Assembly (NCBI GenBank): GCA_023436245.1 | Contig: JAEZJZ010000078.1 | Span: 1-64,000, forward strand | Reading direction: 5' to 3' | From: Bacillota bacterium | Lineage (GTDB): Bacteria; Bacillota; UBA994; UBA5500 | Length of the DNA stretch: 64,000 nt | Shown: piece after piece, positions 47,029-55,664 of the stretch | Numbering within the stretch: the first letter of the stretch is position 1 | Layout: the number at the start of each line of letters is the position of its first letter | Position numbers and translations under genes: made by a program | The notes under the pieces: model-generated | What the model was told of the DNA's origin: nothing | Databases searched by the model: none | The model's input: only the letters and a program-made list of their open reading frames with translations

Positions 47029-47611
47029 GGAGATCGTCAGGGGCATCGTCAAGGATAATCCGACGTTTAGCCTGGTTCTCGGCATGTGCCCTACCCTGGC
47101 GGTGACCACCGCTGCGATCAATGGCGTTGGCATGGGGCTGGCTACCTTGCTCGTGCTTACGGCCTCCAATGTGATCATCTCTCTCATTAGGGACTTCGTT
47201 CCTGGGAAGATCCGCATCCCCATTTTCGTGGTGGTGATTGCTACTTTCACGACCATTGTGGATCTGGTGATGGCAGCCTTCGTGCCGGATCTGCACAAAG
47301 TGCTTGGTCTGTATATTCCACTGATCGTGGTTAACTGCATCATTTTGCAGCGTGCAGAGGCGTATGCTTCCAAGAATAATCCCGTGATGTCCATGGCTGA
47401 CGGCATTGGCGAAGGACTTGGCTTCACGTTGGCCCTTACTCTGCTTGGCTCCATCCGTGAGTTGCTTGGCGCAGGCAGCATCTTCGGCTGGTCTGTGTTC
47501 GGCGCTGGCTTTCAGCCGATGACTCTGATGGTCCTCGCTCCTGGCGGATTCATCACCTTGGGTCTATTGATCGGTATTATCCAATATATGCGCTCACGGC
47601 GAGCCGCTTAG
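47015..47611 (+). CDS. rnfE: Rnf complex subunit RnfE
   Basis: 198 aa integral membrane subunit with about six helices. Signatures are NPTFSLVLGMCPTLAVTT, LYIPLIVVNCIILQRAEAYAS and GFTLALTLLGSIRELLGAGS. The Cys in MCP and in VNC sit at the positions that bind the intramembrane Fe-S centre in the NqrD/RnfE family. ATG at 47015 has AGGAGG 8 nt upstream. Confidence 0.95.
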   Translation: MSFSKEIVRGIVKDNPTFSLVLGMCPTLAVTTAAINGVGMGLATLLVLTASNVIISLIRDFVPGKIRIPIFVVVIATFTTIVDLVMAAFVPDLHKVLGLYIPLIVVNCIILQRAEAYASKNNPVMSMADGIGEGLGFTLALTLLGSIRELLGAGSIFGWSVFGAGFQPMTLMVLAPGGFITLGLLIGIIQYMRSRRAA

Positions 47612-47623
47612 GAGGGACAAACA

Positions 47624-48199
47624 ATGACCAACTTAATCGTCATTTTCCTGAGCGCCATCTTGATCAACAACTTTGTGCTCTCACGCTTCTTGGGCATCTG
47701 CCCCTTCCTGGGTGTGTCCAAACAGGTTGAGACCGCTACTGGCATGGGCATTGCCGTTACGTTCGTCATGACCGTTGCTTCGGCTGTTGCCTGGGTGGTA
47801 CAGACCTACGTTCTGCAGAAGCTGGATCTGATGTACTTGCAGACGATCGCGTTCATCTTGGTCATCGCCGCCTTGGTGCAGTTGGTGGAGATGGTCATCC
47901 AGAAGTCCAGTCCAACGCTTTACCAGGCGCTGGGTGTCTACCTGCCATTGATCACCACTAACTGCGCTGTGCTCGGCGTGACCATCATCAACTCAGACAA
48001 TAGCTACAATTTGCTGGAGTCCATGGTCAATGGCTTTGCTGCTGCTTTGGGCTTCTCCTTGGCGATCATCGTTTTCGCCGGCATTCGCGAACGGTTGGAG
48101 TTCTCCAACATTGCTAAGCCGCTGCAAGGCTTTCCGATTGCTCTGGTGACCGCAGGACTGCTCTCCGTAGCATTCCTCGGTTTCCAGGGCCTGCTCTAG
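47624..48199 (+). CDS. rnfA: Rnf complex subunit RnfA
   Basis: 191 aa integral membrane subunit paralogous to RnfE, with inverted topology. Signatures are NNFVLSRFLGICPFLGVSK, VYLPLITTNCAVLGV and FAGIRERLEFSNI. The Cys in ICPF and in TNCAV match the NqrE/RnfA cluster ligands. It starts 12 bp after rnfE with TAGGAGGG. Confidence 0.96.
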   Translation: MTNLIVIFLSAILINNFVLSRFLGICPFLGVSKQVETATGMGIAVTFVMTVASAVAWVVQTYVLQKLDLMYLQTIAFILVIAALVQLVEMVIQKSSPTLYQALGVYLPLITTNCAVLGVTIINSDNSYNLLESMVNGFAAALGFSLAIIVFAGIRERLEFSNIAKPLQGFPIALVTAGLLSVAFLGFQGLL

Positions 48200-48214
48200 G
48201 CAGGGGGTATAGAA

Positions 48215-49195
48215 ATGAACACGATTCTGAAGATAGTCAGTGCTGTCGGCGTACTCGGCGGGTTCGGTCTGGTCTTCGGTGCTGGCCTGGCACTAGCGGC
48301 CAAGAAATTCGCCGTGGAGAAGGACCCGCGCCTTGACGCCATCATGGAGGTGCTTCCGGGCGCAAATTGCGGCGGCTGTGGTTTTGCCGGTTGCGCTGCC
48401 TATGGCGACGCAGTGCTCAAGGGTGAACCGCTGAACCGTTGCCCGGTAGGCGGCGCATCGCTGGTTGAAAAGCTCGGCCAGATTATGGGTACTGCCGGTG
48501 AGGCAAGCGAGAGGCAGGTCGCCACTGTCTACTGCAAAGGCGGCAAGGCAGAGTGCGGTCCGCGCTTCCGCTACGAAGGCATCGAGACCTGTCAAGCCGC
48601 TCAACTGGTCGGTGGCGGCGACAAGATGTGCACCTTTGGCTGTATGGGTTACGGCGATTGTTTCCGTGCCTGTCCCTTCGGCGCCATCACCATGGATGAG
48701 AATGGCTTGCCCGTGATCGACGAAGAGAAGTGCACCGGTTGTGAGAAGTGCGTTGCCGCTTGCCCACGCAGCATCATTTCCATGCGCCCGGCCAAGAGTA
48801 GTGTGGTCATTAGCTGCCGCTCCCAGCAGAAGGGGGTGGAGGTGCGCAAGATCTGCAAGACCGGTTGCATCGCCTGTGGACTCTGTGTCAAAGCTTGTCC
48901 TTTTGACGCGATCACCATAGAGAACAACCTCGCCGTGATCGATCACCATAAGTGCCGCAATTGCGGCCTCTGCATCCCAAAGTGTCCGACTAAGGTCATC
49001 GTGGGGCAGTTGGCAGCGAGACCGAAGGCCGTGATTGGGGATGGGTGCATCGGCTGCACCATCTGCAAGAAGGCCTGTCCCGTGGGAGCAATCAGCGGGG
49101 AGCTGAAACAGCCGCATCAGGTGCAGGCAGAAGCCTGCGTCAGTTGCGGGGTTTGTGCAGAGAAATGTCCAAAGAAAGTCATCGAGATGAAGTGA
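48215..49195 (+). CDS. rnfB: Rnf complex subunit RnfB, polyferredoxin
   Basis: 326 aa. One N-terminal membrane helix (about 1-28) is followed by the four-Cys domain GANCGGCGFAGCAAY. Six ferredoxin motifs come next: CTFGCMGYGDCFRACP, CTGCEKCVAACP, CIACGLCVKACP, CRNCGLCIPKCP, CIGCTICKKACP and CVSCGVCAEKCP. It is the entry point for electrons from ferredoxin. With six motifs it is at the cluster-rich end of RnfB proteins. It ends the operon. Confidence 0.95.
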   Translation: MNTILKIVSAVGVLGGFGLVFGAGLALAAKKFAVEKDPRLDAIMEVLPGANCGGCGFAGCAAYGDAVLKGEPLNRCPVGGASLVEKLGQIMGTAGEASERQVATVYCKGGKAECGPRFRYEGIETCQAAQLVGGGDKMCTFGCMGYGDCFRACPFGAITMDENGLPVIDEEKCTGCEKCVAACPRSIISMRPAKSSVVISCRSQQKGVEVRKICKTGCIACGLCVKACPFDAITIENNLAVIDHHKCRNCGLCIPKCPTKVIVGQLAARPKAVIGDGCIGCTICKKACPVGAISGELKQPHQVQAEACVSCGVCAEKCPKKVIEMK

Positions 49196-49202
49196 TGTCA
49201 CT

Positions 49203-49237
49203 AAGAGCGCCTGGCCGTCTGGACGGGCGCTCTTCTT
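49203..49237 (+). terminator. Terminator of the rnf operon
   Basis: aagagcgcc pairs with ggcgctctt (9 bp), followed by CTTGAT. It lies just past the rnfB stop. Confidence 0.75.
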
Positions 49238-49513
49238 GATCACATTTTGCTTTGCGGGTGACTGAATCTTGCACATGCGCTATGTTACAATACACATGGA
49301 AGACAATAGCATACGATGCTTGCGTCCAGTTCATAACCCAAGGCGAGAGCGGAGATATTGTTAGGTGAAACCCTCGTATCTGGCTAGCGTGCCGCTAAGG
49401 CTGAAACCAGATTACCCGATGTGGACCGACTGGTGGAGCACATCGGGATTTGGCTTGACCTCTGACAAGGGCTTCTGCGGTCACTGAGTATTGCGGCAAG
49501 GAGGCGTATTAGG
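49238..49513. other. Untranslated region before the DUF4321 gene
   Basis: About 276 bp without a supported gene. It holds a TACAAT -10 at 49286-49291 with a weak -35. A 9-bp inverted repeat (cccgatgtg / cacatcggg, 49415-49447) lies in what would be a leader of about 220 nt. No known riboswitch class was recognised. Confidence 0.5.
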
Positions 49514-49765
49514 TTGCGCAAGAGCAAGAATACATGGTTTTTGTTGATGTTTCTCGTCATCGGTTCTTTTCTTGGCAGTCTGTTGGGACAGGCCCTGGGA
49601 GACACGTTTCCTTGGTTGACCCTCTCCAGCCGTGCGTATGGCCTGAACCCGCCTATGGCGCTTAATTTCGAGTTGTTCACTCTCACTCTGGGGTTCACAG
49701 TGCGTCTTTCTGTAGCCGGGGTAATCGGGCTCTTGCTTGGACTGTTGGTCTATGTCAGGATATGA
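49514..49765 (+). CDS. DUF4321 membrane protein
   Basis: 83 aa with two membrane segments (WFLLMFLVIGSFLGSLLGQAL and LFTLTLGFTVRLSVAGVIGLLLGLLVYV). It matches the DUF4321 family, which is found in Clostridia before maf/radC/mreB; its function is unknown. The TTG start has AAGGAGG upstream. The stop overlaps the maf start (ATGA). Confidence 0.85.
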   Translation: MRKSKNTWFLLMFLVIGSFLGSLLGQALGDTFPWLTLSSRAYGLNPPMALNFELFTLTLGFTVRLSVAGVIGLLLGLLVYVRI

Positions 49766-50355
49766 AAGCTAAGCTGGTGCTCGCGTCTGCTTCGCCCAGA
49801 CGCCAAGAGTTGCTCAGGCAAGTTGGCCTGGAGTTCATGACCATGCCGAGCAGCTTCGTGGAGGACGAGGGATTGGCCGGCTCGCCGGCAGAGGTGGCAA
49901 TGCATAATGCTTTGGGCAAGGCTGAAGAAGTGGCAGCGAAGCTGGAATCGGGCCTGGTGCTTGGAGCAGACACGGTGGTTATCTGTGACAACCAGCTGCT
50001 GGGAAAACCGAAGGATCGTGATGACGCCAGGCGGATGTTGCGGCTGCTTTCTGGCCGCTGGCACGAAGTGCTGACGGCAGTCGCCTTGGTTGACGTGTCG
50101 ACCCATTGTCTGAGACAGGAGTTGGTGCGGACGCGCGTACATATGCACGCCTTGCACCAAGACGAGATCGAAGGGTATTTGGATAGCGGAGAGCCGTTCG
50201 ACAAGGCCGGTTCATATGGCATTCAGGGGCTGGCGGCGCAGTTCATTGACCGGATCGACGGCTGCTACTTCAATGTGGTCGGCTTACCGCTCAGCACCAT
50301 CGTGGAAATGATGCGGTCAATTGATCAGGATTACACTCCCTTCGTGGTAGACTAA
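49762..50355 (+). CDS. maf: Maf-family nucleotide pyrophosphatase
   Basis: 197 aa. Motifs are LASASPRRQELL at the N-terminus, GADTVV, LGKPKDRDDARRML and DKAGSYGIQGLA. Maf proteins hydrolyse dTTP/UTP or modified nucleotides and affect septum formation. Its ATG overlaps the DUF4321 stop. The order maf-radC-mreBCD-minCD is that of Bacillus. Confidence 0.95.
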   Translation: MKAKLVLASASPRRQELLRQVGLEFMTMPSSFVEDEGLAGSPAEVAMHNALGKAEEVAAKLESGLVLGADTVVICDNQLLGKPKDRDDARRMLRLLSGRWHEVLTAVALVDVSTHCLRQELVRTRVHMHALHQDEIEGYLDSGEPFDKAGSYGIQGLAAQFIDRIDGCYFNVVGLPLSTIVEMMRSIDQDYTPFVVD

Positions 50356-50455
50356 TGGAGGAGCGATCACACAGGGAGATCTGCCGCAGGAATACGCCAA
50401 TCAGCCAGTTCACTCGCTCTAGGGCGGGATAATTAGTTGGTCTCGGAGGTGCTGT

Positions 50456-51142
50456 ATGGGCAGTAAGCCGCTTCTGATCAAGGAGTTGCCAGAACAAGAA
50501 CGCCCCAGGGAACGTCTGGCGCAGCAAGGCGCTGAGCGGTTAAGCAACGCCGAGCTATTGGCCCTAATTCTTGGCTCGGGAAATCAGGGGGAATCGGCAG
50601 TACACCTGGCAGAGCGACTGCTGGCGACATTTGGCGACCTGCGCGGTCTGCTCAGTTGCACCGTAACCGAACTGCAGACCATCCCAGGCATCGGCCCAGC
50701 CCGTGCCAGTCAACTGGTGGCTATCGTAGAGCTATCGGCTCGCTTGGCTGCGGCTCGCCAACAGCAAACGACCATCAGGCAGCCGGCCGACGTGCAAGCG
50801 TTGCTGATGCCCAGGTTGCAGCATAAGACCCAAGAGGAGTTTGTCCTGTTGGTACTGGACACAAAGAACAAGGTTCTGGCTGTGGAAGATGTCTTCCGCG
50901 GAAGCCTGAATGCCTCAATTGTGCATCCCCGGGAGGTGTTCAAGAAGGCGATCAGCCGCAGTGCTGCGGCGATCATTGTTGCGCATAATCATCCCAGTGG
51001 CGACCCTACGCCCAGCCGCGAGGACATTGAAGTCACCAGAAGGCTAGTGGAGGCGGGGAAGATTATTGGGATTGAGGTGTTAGATCACGTGGTTTTTGGT
51101 GATGGTAAGACTGTGAGTATGAAAGAAAAGGGCTTAGTCTAG
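50456..51142 (+). CDS. radC: RadC/JAB-domain protein
   Basis: 228 aa. An N-terminal helix-hairpin-helix region (LQTIPGIGPARASQLVAI) precedes an MPN+/JAMM metalloprotease-like domain with VAHNHPSGDPTPSRED. The cellular role is unresolved; the old link to DNA repair is doubtful. ATG at 50456 follows CGGAGGTG. Confidence 0.95.
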   Translation: MGSKPLLIKELPEQERPRERLAQQGAERLSNAELLALILGSGNQGESAVHLAERLLATFGDLRGLLSCTVTELQTIPGIGPARASQLVAIVELSARLAAARQQQTTIRQPADVQALLMPRLQHKTQEEFVLLVLDTKNKVLAVEDVFRGSLNASIVHPREVFKKAISRSAAAIIVAHNHPSGDPTPSREDIEVTRRLVEAGKIIGIEVLDHVVFGDGKTVSMKEKGLV

Positions 51143-51157
51143 TCGGGAGGGCTTTTT

Positions 51158-52189
51158 ATGGCGAATTTTGTACAGAAATACTTTTCCAGAGATCTCGGCA
51201 TCGACCTGGGGACGGCTAACTCTTTAGTTTACGTCAAAGGCAAAGGGATCGTCCTAAACGAACCATCGGTGGTTGCCATCAAACGTGACACCGGTGAAGT
51301 GCTGGAGGTTGGCGAGGCTGCCAAGCGGATGGTTGGTCGTACTCCGGGCAATATCGTGGCGATCCGTCCCTTGAAGGATGGCGTAATCGCCGACTTTGAC
51401 ACCACGCAGAAGATGCTGCACAAGTTCATTCGTTCTGCTCTGAAAGGGAGACCGTTGGTTTCACCACTGGTGATCGTCTGTGTTCCTTCCGGCGTCACGG
51501 AAGTGGAGAAGCGCGCCGTCTATGATGCCACCAAGTCTGCAGGAGCCCGAGACGCTTTGATCGTAGAAGAGCCAATGGCAGCAGCCATTGGTGCCGGCTT
51601 GCCGGTGGAAGAACCGACCGGCAACATGATCGTGAACATAGGGGGCGGCACGGCTGAAATTGCTGTGATCTCCCTTGGCGGAATCGTCACGCACCGCTCC
51701 ATCCGGGTGGCTGGTGATGAAATGGATGAAGCGATCATCAACTACGTGAAGAAGCACTACAACCTGATGATTGGTGAGCGCACCGCCGAAGACACCAAAA
51801 AGGCAATCGGTTCTGCCTACATCCTGCCTGAAGAGCAGAGGATTGAAGTGCGCGGGCGGGATCTGGTCAGCGGTTTGCCCAAGACTCTCGAGCTCACGTC
51901 AACCGAAGTGCGGGAGTCGCTGGCTGAGCCGATTCGCACGATTGTGGACGGAGTGAAGTCCACTTTGGAGCGGACACCGCCGGAGTTGGCTGCGGATATC
52001 ATGGATCGTGGCATCATGATGAGCGGCGGCGGTTCCTTGCTCAAGGGATTGGACAAGCTGATCAGCGAAGAGACAGGCATGCCAGTGCATGTAGCTGAGG
52101 ACCCACTGTCTTGCGTCGCCCTCGGCACCGGCAAGATTCTGGAAAGCCCTGAGCTGCAGCGGCTCGTCACGGCTTCACCTCGCAAGTAA
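51158..52189 (+). CDS. mreB: Rod-shape-determining protein MreB
   Basis: 343 aa bacterial actin. Nucleotide-binding motifs are [19 protein letters not shown] (phosphate 1), [16 protein letters not shown] (phosphate 2) and [12 protein letters not shown] (adenosine). It forms membrane filaments that guide side-wall synthesis with MreC, MreD and RodA, all encoded nearby. It starts 16 bp after radC with GGGAGGG. Confidence 0.97.
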   Translation: MANFVQKYFSRDLGIDLGTANSLVYVKGKGIVLNEPSVVAIKRDTGEVLEVGEAAKRMVGRTPGNIVAIRPLKDGVIADFDTTQKMLHKFIRSALKGRPLVSPLVIVCVPSGVTEVEKRAVYDATKSAGARDALIVEEPMAAAIGAGLPVEEPTGNMIVNIGGGTAEIAVISLGGIVTHRSIRVAGDEMDEAIINYVKKHYNLMIGERTAEDTKKAIGSAYILPEEQRIEVRGRDLVSGLPKTLELTSTEVRESLAEPIRTIVDGVKSTLERTPPELAADIMDRGIMMSGGGSLLKGLDKLISEETGMPVHVAEDPLSCVALGTGKILESPELQRLVTASPRK

Positions 52190-52211
52190 CTTCTGCTGAC
52201 TCTGTTGGCTT

Positions 52212-52258
52212 GGTCGTGGGCGCTGGTGAGTACATCGCCCACGACCTGTCTTTGCTTT
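52212..52258 (+). terminator. Terminator-like hairpin after mreB
   Basis: ggtcgtgggcg pairs with cgcccacgacc (11 bp), followed by TGTCTTTGCTTT. It sits between mreB and mreC, so it may lower mreCD expression relative to mreB. A TATAAT at 52263-52268 could restart transcription. Confidence 0.65.
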
Positions 52259-52290
52259 ATCATATAATATGCGAAGGGCGTGAGTTTCCG

Positions 52291-53124
52291 GTGTCCTTCT
52301 GGCGCAAAAACAAGGGTTTCATAGTGTTCAGCTTGGTGCTGGTGCTCTTGATTGGGTATACCAGTTATAACGCGCGACAGCGTGATAGCCAGGGTTGGCT
52401 GGAACAGCAGGTGAACCGCCTGCTGGCCCCACTGGAAAAAGGCGCGAGTTTTGTGGTGCAATCGATCAGGGGATTCTTTCAAGGCTTTGGTGAGTTGCTC
52501 TCTTTGCGAGCAACTAACGCTGAACTGCGGGCGGAACTCTCGGCGCTGCAGATGCAGATCAACCTACTGTCCGAGACGGAACGAGAAAACCAACGTTTGC
52601 GGGAACTGCTGGCCTACCGTGTGCAGAACCCACAGCTGACCATGCAGATGGCCAAGGTGATCGCCATCAGCAGCAATCCTTGGCAAGAGGAGCTGGTGAT
52701 CGATCAGGGCACTGCTGACGGTCTGAAGAACGACATGGCTGTGGTCACGCACCTCGGCTTCGTTGGGCGTATCTACGAGGTCGGGCAGACCAGCAGCAAA
52801 GTGGTGCTGATCAGTGACGCCCGAGGACCTGTCGCTGGGCAGGTTCAGGAAACGAGAGTGCGTGGCACGGTGGAAGCCGACCCGACCAACCCAGGTTGGC
52901 TACGGATGATCCGTTTGCCGCGTGACGCAGACGTGCAGTCCGGTCATCGGGTGGTAACCGCGGGTACTGGCAGTCTCGCTTTGCCCGCCGGATTGGTGAT
53001 CGGGGAGATCACTGCTGTTGAGCCCACACCAGATGGGCTGCAGCTCTTGGCGCACATCAGGCCGAACATTGACTTTGATTCATTGGAAAATGTGCTGGTG
53101 GTCACCAGCCCGGGTGGACGATAG
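52291..53124 (+). CDS. mreC: Rod-shape-determining protein MreC
   Basis: 277 aa. One membrane helix (FIVFSLVLVLLIGYTSY) is followed by a coiled coil (about 70-110, ELRAELSALQMQINLLSETERENQRLRELL) and a beta-rich extracytoplasmic domain. It scaffolds the elongasome. GTG at 52291 is chosen because the longer frame runs back into the terminator hairpin. Confidence 0.93.
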   Translation: MSFWRKNKGFIVFSLVLVLLIGYTSYNARQRDSQGWLEQQVNRLLAPLEKGASFVVQSIRGFFQGFGELLSLRATNAELRAELSALQMQINLLSETERENQRLRELLAYRVQNPQLTMQMAKVIAISSNPWQEELVIDQGTADGLKNDMAVVTHLGFVGRIYEVGQTSSKVVLISDARGPVAGQVQETRVRGTVEADPTNPGWLRMIRLPRDADVQSGHRVVTAGTGSLALPAGLVIGEITAVEPTPDGLQLLAHIRPNIDFDSLENVLVVTSPGGR

Positions 53125-53125
53125 T

Positions 53126-53629
53126 ATGTGGAAGCGCGTCGTCCGTCTAGCCTTATGGCTATTGATCGCGCTGCTGCTGCAAGCGACCATGGTATCGTCG
53201 CTCGGAAGCTTCCTGGGACAACTCGATCTGATCCTGGCGATCGTCTGCTCGGTGGCGCTCTTGCATGGCCCACAGGCTGGGGCAGGCTTCGGTTTGGTGG
53301 CAGGACTACTCCGGGACGTGACCTTGGGGTTTGGACTTGGTTTCTTTGCACTGCCGCTGTTCGTAATCGGTTACGGTATCGGTCATCTCAGCCGGGTTGT
53401 TTTTCGAGACTCCATTCTAGTGCCGTTTCTGGCCGGTTTGGCCGGGGCTGCTACCCAGTGGCTGATGTTGGTGCTGCAGAACGGTTTCCTATACGGGCAT
53501 TGGATCTCCGGTCGATATATGCTACAGTTGCTAGTTCTACTTTTGGCCAATAGTCTGCTTGTGCCGGTTGTTTACGCTGTGTTCAATCGTCAGGGCGAAA
53601 GGTTGGTTGCACAAAGTAGGGGGAATTAG
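53126..53629 (+). CDS. mreD: Rod-shape-determining protein MreD
   Basis: 167 aa integral membrane protein with about five helices (LWLLIALLLQATMV, FGLVAGLLRDVTLGFGLGFFALPLFVIGYG). RDVTLG is typical of MreD. It starts 1 nt after the mreC stop. Confidence 0.92.
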   Translation: MWKRVVRLALWLLIALLLQATMVSSLGSFLGQLDLILAIVCSVALLHGPQAGAGFGLVAGLLRDVTLGFGLGFFALPLFVIGYGIGHLSRVVFRDSILVPFLAGLAGAATQWLMLVLQNGFLYGHWISGRYMLQLLVLLLANSLLVPVVYAVFNRQGERLVAQSRGN

Positions 53630-53698
53630 CCGAATGGGACAGGAGTTCAAAAACGCATCGTTTACTTGGACATGTCAATCTTCCTCAGTCTCAACGCA

Positions 53699-53727
53699 AG
53701 GCGCTCAGCTTGAGCGCCTCATTTCTT
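53699..53727 (+). terminator. Terminator of mreCD
   Basis: aggcgctca / tgagcgcct (9 bp) with a 3-nt loop, followed by CATTTCTTT. Confidence 0.75.
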
Positions 53728-53747
53728 TGGGCTTCTGACCAATCAAT

Positions 53748-53776
53748 TTGTCGAATCGCGCAGGAACTGGTAGACA
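53748..53776 (+). promoter_or_regulatory. Promoter of minCDE
   Basis: TTGTCG (53748-53753), a 17-bp spacer and TAGACA (53771-53776), about 48 nt before minC. Confidence 0.45.
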
Positions 53777-53823
53777 AAGCGCGAAATATACACTGATACC
53801 TTTCTCGTTTGGAGGGACAAGGC

Positions 53824-54441
53824 TTGCCTAACGAAGCTGTGCTGTTTCGTGGTACCCGTGAGGGCATACATATCTACTTGAATGACGAGGTCGATTTCCC
53901 CGAGGTTGTGAACTCGTTGGAGGATCGCCTGTCTCATAATGGTAGTTTCTTTCGTGGCGCTCGTATCGTAATCAACACTGGCAGACGCTCATTGTCTCCG
54001 GATCAGGCGGAGACAGTGCGTGAGGTGCTGAACCGACACGAAGGCGTACAGTTGCTACGCTTGGAGCAGGCGAAGCCAGATCGAGTTCCGAGTGAGATGA
54101 CTGCACTGATAGTGGAGAAGACAATCCGCTCTGGGCAGCAGTTCTACCATCCTGGCCATGTTGTCGTCATTGGCGACGTGAACCCCGGCGGAGAAGTGAT
54201 TGCAGACGGCAATATCGTGATTATGGGTGTACTGCGAGGTTCCGCTCATGCGGGTTATTCCGGCCGGAGAGAAGCAATTGTGGCCGCTACCGTGATGTCA
54301 CCTGCACAGGTGAGTATCGCTGGTACCTGGGCTAGGCAACCGGACGATTCCTCGGCTCAGGTCAGTCGGGGCACCCCGGAGGTTGCCCGTTTACGCGATA
54401 ATCAAATCGTGATTGAACCCTATCAGCATGGACAGGATTGA
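53824..54441 (+). CDS. minC: Septum site-determining protein MinC
   Basis: 205 aa. The N-terminal domain (about 1-100) is followed by the C-terminal beta-helix with VVVIGDVNPGGEVIADGNIVIMGVLRGSAHAG, the MinD-binding RGSAHAG part being diagnostic. It inhibits FtsZ assembly away from midcell. TTG at 53824 follows TTGGAGGG. Confidence 0.95.
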   Translation: MPNEAVLFRGTREGIHIYLNDEVDFPEVVNSLEDRLSHNGSFFRGARIVINTGRRSLSPDQAETVREVLNRHEGVQLLRLEQAKPDRVPSEMTALIVEKTIRSGQQFYHPGHVVVIGDVNPGGEVIADGNIVIMGVLRGSAHAGYSGRREAIVAATVMSPAQVSIAGTWARQPDDSSAQVSRGTPEVARLRDNQIVIEPYQHGQD

Positions 54442-54461
54442 TAGAAAGCGAGGGCTTTTTC

Positions 54462-55262
54462 ATGGGCAAAGCGATAGTGATCACCTCTGGAAAAGGTGGC
54501 GTCGGTAAGACAACCACTACTGCCAATCTGGGCGCCGGACTGGCCGCCTTGGGTAAGAAAGTCGCATTGGTAGATGCGGACATCGGTCTGCGCAATCTGG
54601 ACATCTTCATGGGCTTGGAGAACCGCATCGTCTACACCCTAGTGGACGTGACCGAAGGCAGAACTCCCTGGCAGAAAGCAGTCGTCAAGGACAAACGGTT
54701 TGACGCCGGGCTGGTGCTTCTGCCATCAGCGCAGGCCAGAGATAAGACTGCCGTGAAGCCCGATCAGATGCGTAGTCTGATCAACGAGATCAAACAGGAA
54801 TACGATTTCGTGCTGATCGATTGCCCAGCCGGTATTGAGCAGGGCTTCAAGAATGCGGCGGCTGGCGCTGACCAGGCGATTGTGGTGGTCAACCCGGAAG
54901 TTCCTTCGGTTCGCGACGCTGACCGTGTGATCGGATTGCTGGAGGCCGACGGCATCAACGACATCAACCTGGTCGTGAACCGGCTGAAGCCTTCGCTGGT
55001 CAAGCGGGGTGAGATGTTGGAGATCAAGGATGTGGTGGAGCTCTTGGCAGTGAAGCTGATCGGGGTGGTCCCCGATGATGAACGAGTTGTCATCGCCACC
55101 AACCGGGGCGAACCGACATCTCTGGATCAAGGTAGCCGCGCTGGCTTGGCCTATCGCAACATCTCCCGCCGACTGGCTGGCGAGAATGTCCCGATCACGG
55201 AGTGGCATGATGACAACTCCTTCTTCTCCCGGCTGAAGAAGCTGGTCGGGCTAGGCTCTTAG
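54462..55262 (+). CDS. minD: Septum site-determining ATPase MinD
   Basis: 266 aa. The deviant Walker A is SGKGGVGKTTTTAN, with VDADIGLRNLD and IDCPAGIEQGF. A C-terminal amphipathic helix (FFSRLKKLVGLG) targets the membrane. It recruits MinC and is displaced by MinE. ATG at 54462 follows AGCGAGGG. Confidence 0.97.
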   Translation: MGKAIVITSGKGGVGKTTTTANLGAGLAALGKKVALVDADIGLRNLDIFMGLENRIVYTLVDVTEGRTPWQKAVVKDKRFDAGLVLLPSAQARDKTAVKPDQMRSLINEIKQEYDFVLIDCPAGIEQGFKNAAAGADQAIVVVNPEVPSVRDADRVIGLLEADGINDINLVVNRLKPSLVKRGEMLEIKDVVELLAVKLIGVVPDDERVVIATNRGEPTSLDQGSRAGLAYRNISRRLAGENVPITEWHDDNSFFSRLKKLVGLGS

Positions 55263-55275
55263 GCAGGTGAGCGCC

Positions 55276-55542
55276 ATGTTTGACTTGAAACGTTTGTTGT
55301 TTGGTCGCGGCAGTAGAGGACAAGCCAAAGAGCGTCTGCAGTTGATTCTGGTGCACGATCGTTCCAGTATTTCGCCCGAGATGCTGGAAAAGATGAAGAG
55401 GCGCATTATGGAAGTTATTGGGGAGTTTGTGGAAATTGACGAAAGCGGCCTGGTCATTGACTTGGAACAGTCAGAAGAGGCCGCAGCCCTGATTACCAAT
55501 ATTCCTATCAAGTCGGTGAAGCGCAACGCTGGCACCAAGTAG
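55276..55542 (+). CDS. minE: Cell division topological specificity factor MinE
   Basis: 88 aa, full length. It has the N-terminal membrane-targeting and MinD-binding region (MFDLKRLLFG, AKERLQLILVHDR) and a C-terminal dimerisation domain (MKRRIMEVIGEFVEID). MinE implies pole-to-pole oscillation of Min proteins, as in many Clostridia and unlike B. subtilis, which uses DivIVA/MinJ. It is 13 bp after minD. Confidence 0.95.
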   Translation: MFDLKRLLFGRGSRGQAKERLQLILVHDRSSISPEMLEKMKRRIMEVIGEFVEIDESGLVIDLEQSEEAAALITNIPIKSVKRNAGTK

Positions 55543-55553
55543 ATGATCACCTC

Positions 55554-55590
55554 GGCAGCGGGAGCGAGACGGCCCTGCTGCCTGTTTTTT
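55554..55590 (+). terminator. Terminator of minCDE
   Basis: ggcagc pairs with gctgcc, with extra GG/CC pairing inside, followed by TGTTTTTT. Confidence 0.75.
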
Positions 55591-55595
55591 GTGTC

Positions 55596-55623
55596 TTGGA
55601 ATGGCTTACGACTGTGATAAACT
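55596..55623 (+). promoter_or_regulatory. Promoter of rodA
   Basis: TTGGAA (55596-55601), a 16-bp spacer and TAAACT (55618-55623), 41 nt before the rodA start. Confidence 0.45.
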
Positions 55624-55664
55624 AGGGCATACAGACTACTAGTTCGGGAAACGAGGTGAGGCCG

